Below, piece by piece: positions 60,673 through 64,000 of a DNA stretch of 64,000 nt. The stretch's first letter is position 1, and each line of letters opens with the position of its first letter. Source of the DNA: Marchantia polymorpha subsp. ruderalis (lineage: Eukaryota; Streptophyta; Marchantiopsida; Marchantiales; Marchantiaceae); NCBI GenBank assembly GCA_037833965.1, contig AP031354.1, forward strand, positions 9,340,001-9,404,000. The letters are read 5' to 3'. A program made the translations under genes and the position numbers. Below the pieces are notes generated by a model. That model saw only the letters and a program-made list of their open reading frames with translations. It was not told the DNA's origin and did no database searches.

Positions 60673-61566
60673 TGTTAGAAATCACTCACAACTAGCCTAG
60701 AACATTATGGCTAGCAGGTCACACAAGTGAGCACTTTCCATACGTGAGACTACAACGACAAACCTATCCGGATCCCTGAAAACTAGATTTCGGCAATCTC
60801 TAGACGACTCGTTCCACTTTCAAGTCTACTGATCTCACTATTGACGAAAACTTTTTAGAAGTTCAGGTGAGCCAAACCGAGTATACCTCAGTCTGCTCTA
60901 ACCCTAGCGACAGTGTTTTCCTGTGAGAATATTAGAGATTTGAAAAATGATGTTTCAACTTCCACGACACACCAGCAAACCCACTGCTCAATCTCGGAGT
61001 CTAGAACGATTCGGGTCCTGCCTTACCACTTCCTTCACCTTCACATCTGGTCTGCAATGGAATCTCGCTTCTCTTAGATCTACAACACTTAGACAAGAAG
61101 CCAGAAGTACAATAGCGCAGGAAAACACGATACTTTCTACTGATAAGGAATTAGAGAAGAAAATATGCAAGAACAAAGATCGGGCCGAACTCGCAAGCTC
61201 CACTTAAATAAGTAGAGGCCACACAAAAGCAACGACGCCAAAAACTCACTCAAGAATCCACTCACAAACCCTAACTCCTAAAACTTCTCCAATCTTATCA
61301 CTACGAGTAGTACGAACTTCAGATCCTACTTCTACCCGAAAATCACTACTGCACTATCTACTTGATCTTTGGCTTTTTCTCCTTGTCCTCGACTTCGTTC
61401 TTGACTTTGTGGCTGACTTTTCTCTAGTAGCCTTTCAGAACCGAAGGGGTGACTGACTTCTTTCTGTTCGCCTCTCAAAACCAAAGAGGTAATAGACTTT
61501 TAACTCATTTTACTATTTCTATTCATCTGGTTTTGCTTAACTACTAAGTGAATCATTTCTAACCCA
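60673..61566 (+). mobile_element. Solo LTR of a second, unrelated LTR family, 894 bp
   Basis: The element begins TGTTAGAAATCACTCAC and ends GTGAATCATTTCTAACCCA, so it has TG...CA ends and about 16 bp of imperfect inverted terminal sequence. The 5-bp duplication TATTC flanks it (60668-60672 and 61567-61571). A TATA-like TTAAATAAG is at about 61203-61211. It has no internal coding region, so it is a solo LTR. The strand is assigned only from the TATA-like site. The superfamily (copia or gypsy) cannot be told. Confidence 0.72.
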
Positions 61567-61571
61567 TATTC

Positions 61572-63669
61572 TATCTCCTTAAGCAAAAAAAATGAGAAGT
61601 ATTACAAGTTCTAGTTCCGGTTCTAGGCTAATCTTGAAATTTCTATCTTTGGAGGTTCTCATACGCTTGATGGATTTCCATGCATCAATCAAATGCGCAA
61701 TTCTTTATTCTTACAGATGCGTCAGTAGGTCAAAATCTTTTGCTTGGAAAACCTCCTCCGGTGCCAGACAAGTCAAATCCGTGCCCCGATCGTCCTTCTT
61801 CCACTTGTCGACTCCACCAACTGAGTGTTGGCAAACACGGTGGCTCCGCATCATAATTGTCGCAGACAACGGAATGAATCGTTCGATACACAATCATGGA
61901 CGTCATCCCAACCAACTTTAAACATCATCTCGTGATCATGTTGGTCAATCTTGATCTTGACGCGTTCATTGACAATGTACTCTCGGCATAGTGAGCGATG
62001 ATTGCTTTCAATCTCCTCGACCTGCTCCACAGAATAGAACTTCGCTATATGAGCTTGGCGTGAATCGAGTACCTCGGCGATAAATATACGCGCTGGCATC
62101 TTGATTAGCTCAGCCGGCATCACCGGAGGAGCAAGTGAAGCGGCAGCCTTGTTCCAGTTATCACGTTCTCCCTAGACATCTCACATATCCTCAAGGATAT
62201 GGATGATGAATTTGCAAATTTTCTGTAGAACTTTCGTCTTGTTGCCTTCTGAGGTGGCAATTTTTTAGATAGAAAATAAAGTGGTATTTTTCAATTTTTT
62301 TTGCAAAAAAATATCTATTAGATTAACTTATATTAGATCAATAATATAAAAGTTTATACATAGCTATCTTGGCAATGGATCAGACTAGATAAAAATCGAT
62401 GGCACCTGCCATCTCATGCATATGAAAGTTAGTGTAAGGTTAGAAACTTTTCTTATTTAAGTTGTCTTAATTGTATCTCTAGAATACACTCATAAATGTT
62501 TATCACCAAAAATTTCTAGGGTTTACGGTAGTAGGTTTTTAGCACTCAGAATCAAATCAAATGGTGTTGGTGCCGGAGGTTTGTGAGAAGAACGACAGCG
62601 TTGCTGGTGGAAACAAAGGTTCAATGAAATCTCCAAGGGAGTAGAGAGTTAGAATTAGCTTGCGGAGGCCTTAAGAACCGGGAAAGTTGAGATCGACGAT
62701 TGCTGGTGTATGTTGTGAGGTGCTGGTGCACTTCCTTTGCCACTAAGAAGTTTTGGATTGCTATCATTGCTTGGGGGCGATACGCTGAGATGTCTTGACG
62801 CATATCAATATTTCAACATCAAGAGGTACGTGGATCAGAAGATGGCGAGGTAAAGGCCCATTTTCAAGACGTCGATCATGGCCAGCCCACCATAGTTCTA
62901 GACTTTCCGCTTGGCAACAAGCTGCGGTTTCACGAGGATGAGAAGCATGGTGCTGGCTTCGAATGGAGTGATTCTCAGTTTAGCTTTGTATACATCCCGT
63001 GCTCTAGATCCAATAAAGCTCCTGTTGTCTAAAGAGTTACTCATCGTAAATGGTGGAGATTAAGAACTCCTAACAGGTGCGTGAAGAACATAACTAGCAT
63101 CACTTTTGTCATTGAGCGTCTTGAAGCTCCTCTGGTTTCTTCCATCGGAGAATTCAATTCTATCTATGGATCAAAGAGAAGGCTATCGATGAACCTATTG
63201 CAAAGAGATGTCGAGCTGAAATTGGAGCTTCATTCTCATCGTGGCAGCAATCGATGCAAATACAGTGATATCAAGTGATCCAAGGCTGACGACGTTACAT
63301 TTGGATAGCAATCGACGTTAAGAGAGTGGCGGCATCTTGCGGAGCAGCCGTTTGGACAGTTTTTTGCCTTGAAGGAAAGAAAGAAGGGCATGGGCATGGG
63401 CGTAGGAGATGCCAATTTCGGCCCTTCCTCCATGAACTCGCTCGGTGCGCACTCACTGATCCACAAGCCAGCCAACGTGTTCTTCATCCTCTCTGAACCG
63501 ATATGCTGTTGCCTCGTTGGAGCGCCTGAAAATCCTTCTTCAGGTTCAAAATGCATACAATTCAAAGTACAGCGGAATGGTCCAGGGTTTGAGATCGATA
63601 TGGGCTACAGAGAGTTTAGCTAAGATTTTCAAAGGCAATGGTACCCACTGTGCTCGAATTATACCTCAC
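61572..63669. other. Spacer, no recognised gene
   Basis: A 90-codon minus-strand frame (62123-61851) and a 84-codon plus-strand frame (63369-63623) look protein-like in composition (for example DSRQAHIAKFYSVEQVEEIE), but I recognise neither. They may be remnants of genes or transposons. Confidence 0.4.
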
Positions 63670-64000
63670 ATCTGATTCAGATTGAGTCAAGCTGTTAAGT
63701 CCGTTTTCCAGGGAAGATGATGCTCTTCTCGCGTTCAAGTACGGGATTGGGCACTACTTTGAGGGTTCCTTGGACGATTGGACTCCTCACAAGCGATCAG
63801 AGTATTGTTCGTGAACCGGAATCACTTGCAATAGTCAACTTCGTGTTACTGCTCTTCACTTGTTGGATTTGACTGGCTTGTTGGGCCCTTCGTTGTGCAA
63901 TCTTTTGTACTAGAAAAAGCTTCATCTGGAACAAAACTTTCTGCAAAGCGAGATTCCTATGGAGTTGAAACAGCTCTCGAGGTTACGAGTCCTGGACCTG
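63670..64000 (+). pseudogene. Decayed paralogue of the LRR receptor-like gene (runs off the window)
   Basis: From about 63670 the sequence matches the end of intron 1 and the start of exon 2 of the LRR gene at 26422-29647. The acceptor is kept (TTTTCCAG, exon from 63712). The chain DALLAFKYGIGHYFEGSLDD then DWTPHKRSEYCS parallels the intact gene's LRR N-cap. Two in-frame stops interrupt it: TGA at 63812-63814 where the paralogue has the Trp of CSWTG, and TAG at 63911-63913. Homology starts inside the intron, so the signal-peptide exon is not part of the duplicated piece. It lies on the opposite strand to its paralogue, about 34 kb away. Confidence 0.8.

Noticed and set aside
61851-62123. 90-codon minus-strand frame as a gene or transposase fragment
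   Set aside because: Composition is protein-like, but I cannot match it to a family.

Overview
This window looks like nuclear DNA of a land plant. It has an intron-rich P58IPK/DNAJC3-type chaperone gene, a plant LRR receptor-like protein gene, Ty3/gypsy elements and a plant-style hAT MITE. AT-rich gene-poor DNA alternates with GC-rich retroelement blocks. A bryophyte or other early-diverging plant is plausible, but the sequence alone does not prove it.

Region by region. From 1 to about 25.9 kb the window is one nest of LTR retroelements. The oldest layer is a Ty3/gypsy element on the minus strand: 5' LTR 20975-25855, primer-binding site 20936-20952, gag about 20118-20891, protease/RT/RNase H/start of integrase 9688-12345. 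Younger plus-strand units of about 5.4 kb sit inside it. Unit A (1-1486 and 6894-9687, continuing left of the window) is split by unit B (1487-6893, target duplication CGAGC). A second block holds unit D (12635-18046) between pieces of unit C. From 25.9 to 30.7 kb lie a minus-strand LRR receptor-like protein gene (26422-29647) and a 178-bp hAT MITE. Unit E (30749-36153, minus strand, target duplication CACAT) follows. From 36 to 51 kb the DNA is mostly AT-rich and gene-poor, with one orphan ankyrin exon (40685-40970), a third related LTR (44747-46901) and a foldback structure. The P58IPK-like gene has ten exons at 51415-57945. Then come a minisatellite, a solo LTR of another family (60673-61566, target duplication TATTC) and, at the right edge, a decayed paralogue of the LRR gene.

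Main discovery. The 5.4-kb units have TG...CA ends and 5-bp target duplications but no pol and no terminal direct repeats of their own. They are best read as solo LTRs of the same broad gypsy lineage, because a diverged relative of the unit (20975-25855) abuts a primer-binding site and gag. Each unit carries, upstream of the LTR TATA box (that is, in U3), a long ORF. In unit E it is an uninterrupted 1050-codon frame (31755-34907). It encodes a Trp-rich globular N-terminal block, a Pro/Arg/His repeat linker, an acidic tract and a long coiled coil. A diverged version lies in the older LTR, so the arrangement has persisted across subfamilies. Plant gypsy elements are known to carry extra ORFs between LTR and gag or after pol. 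A large protein gene inside the LTR, comparable in position to MMTV sag, is unusual. Each solo LTR would remain a self-contained ORF plus R/U5 polyadenylation region.

The same LTRs carry a 16-bp perfect palindrome scattered through both non-coding U3 and the ORF, 15-bp-period tandem tracts that differ between subfamilies, and a small hairpin beside the TATA box with a compensatory base-pair change between subfamilies.
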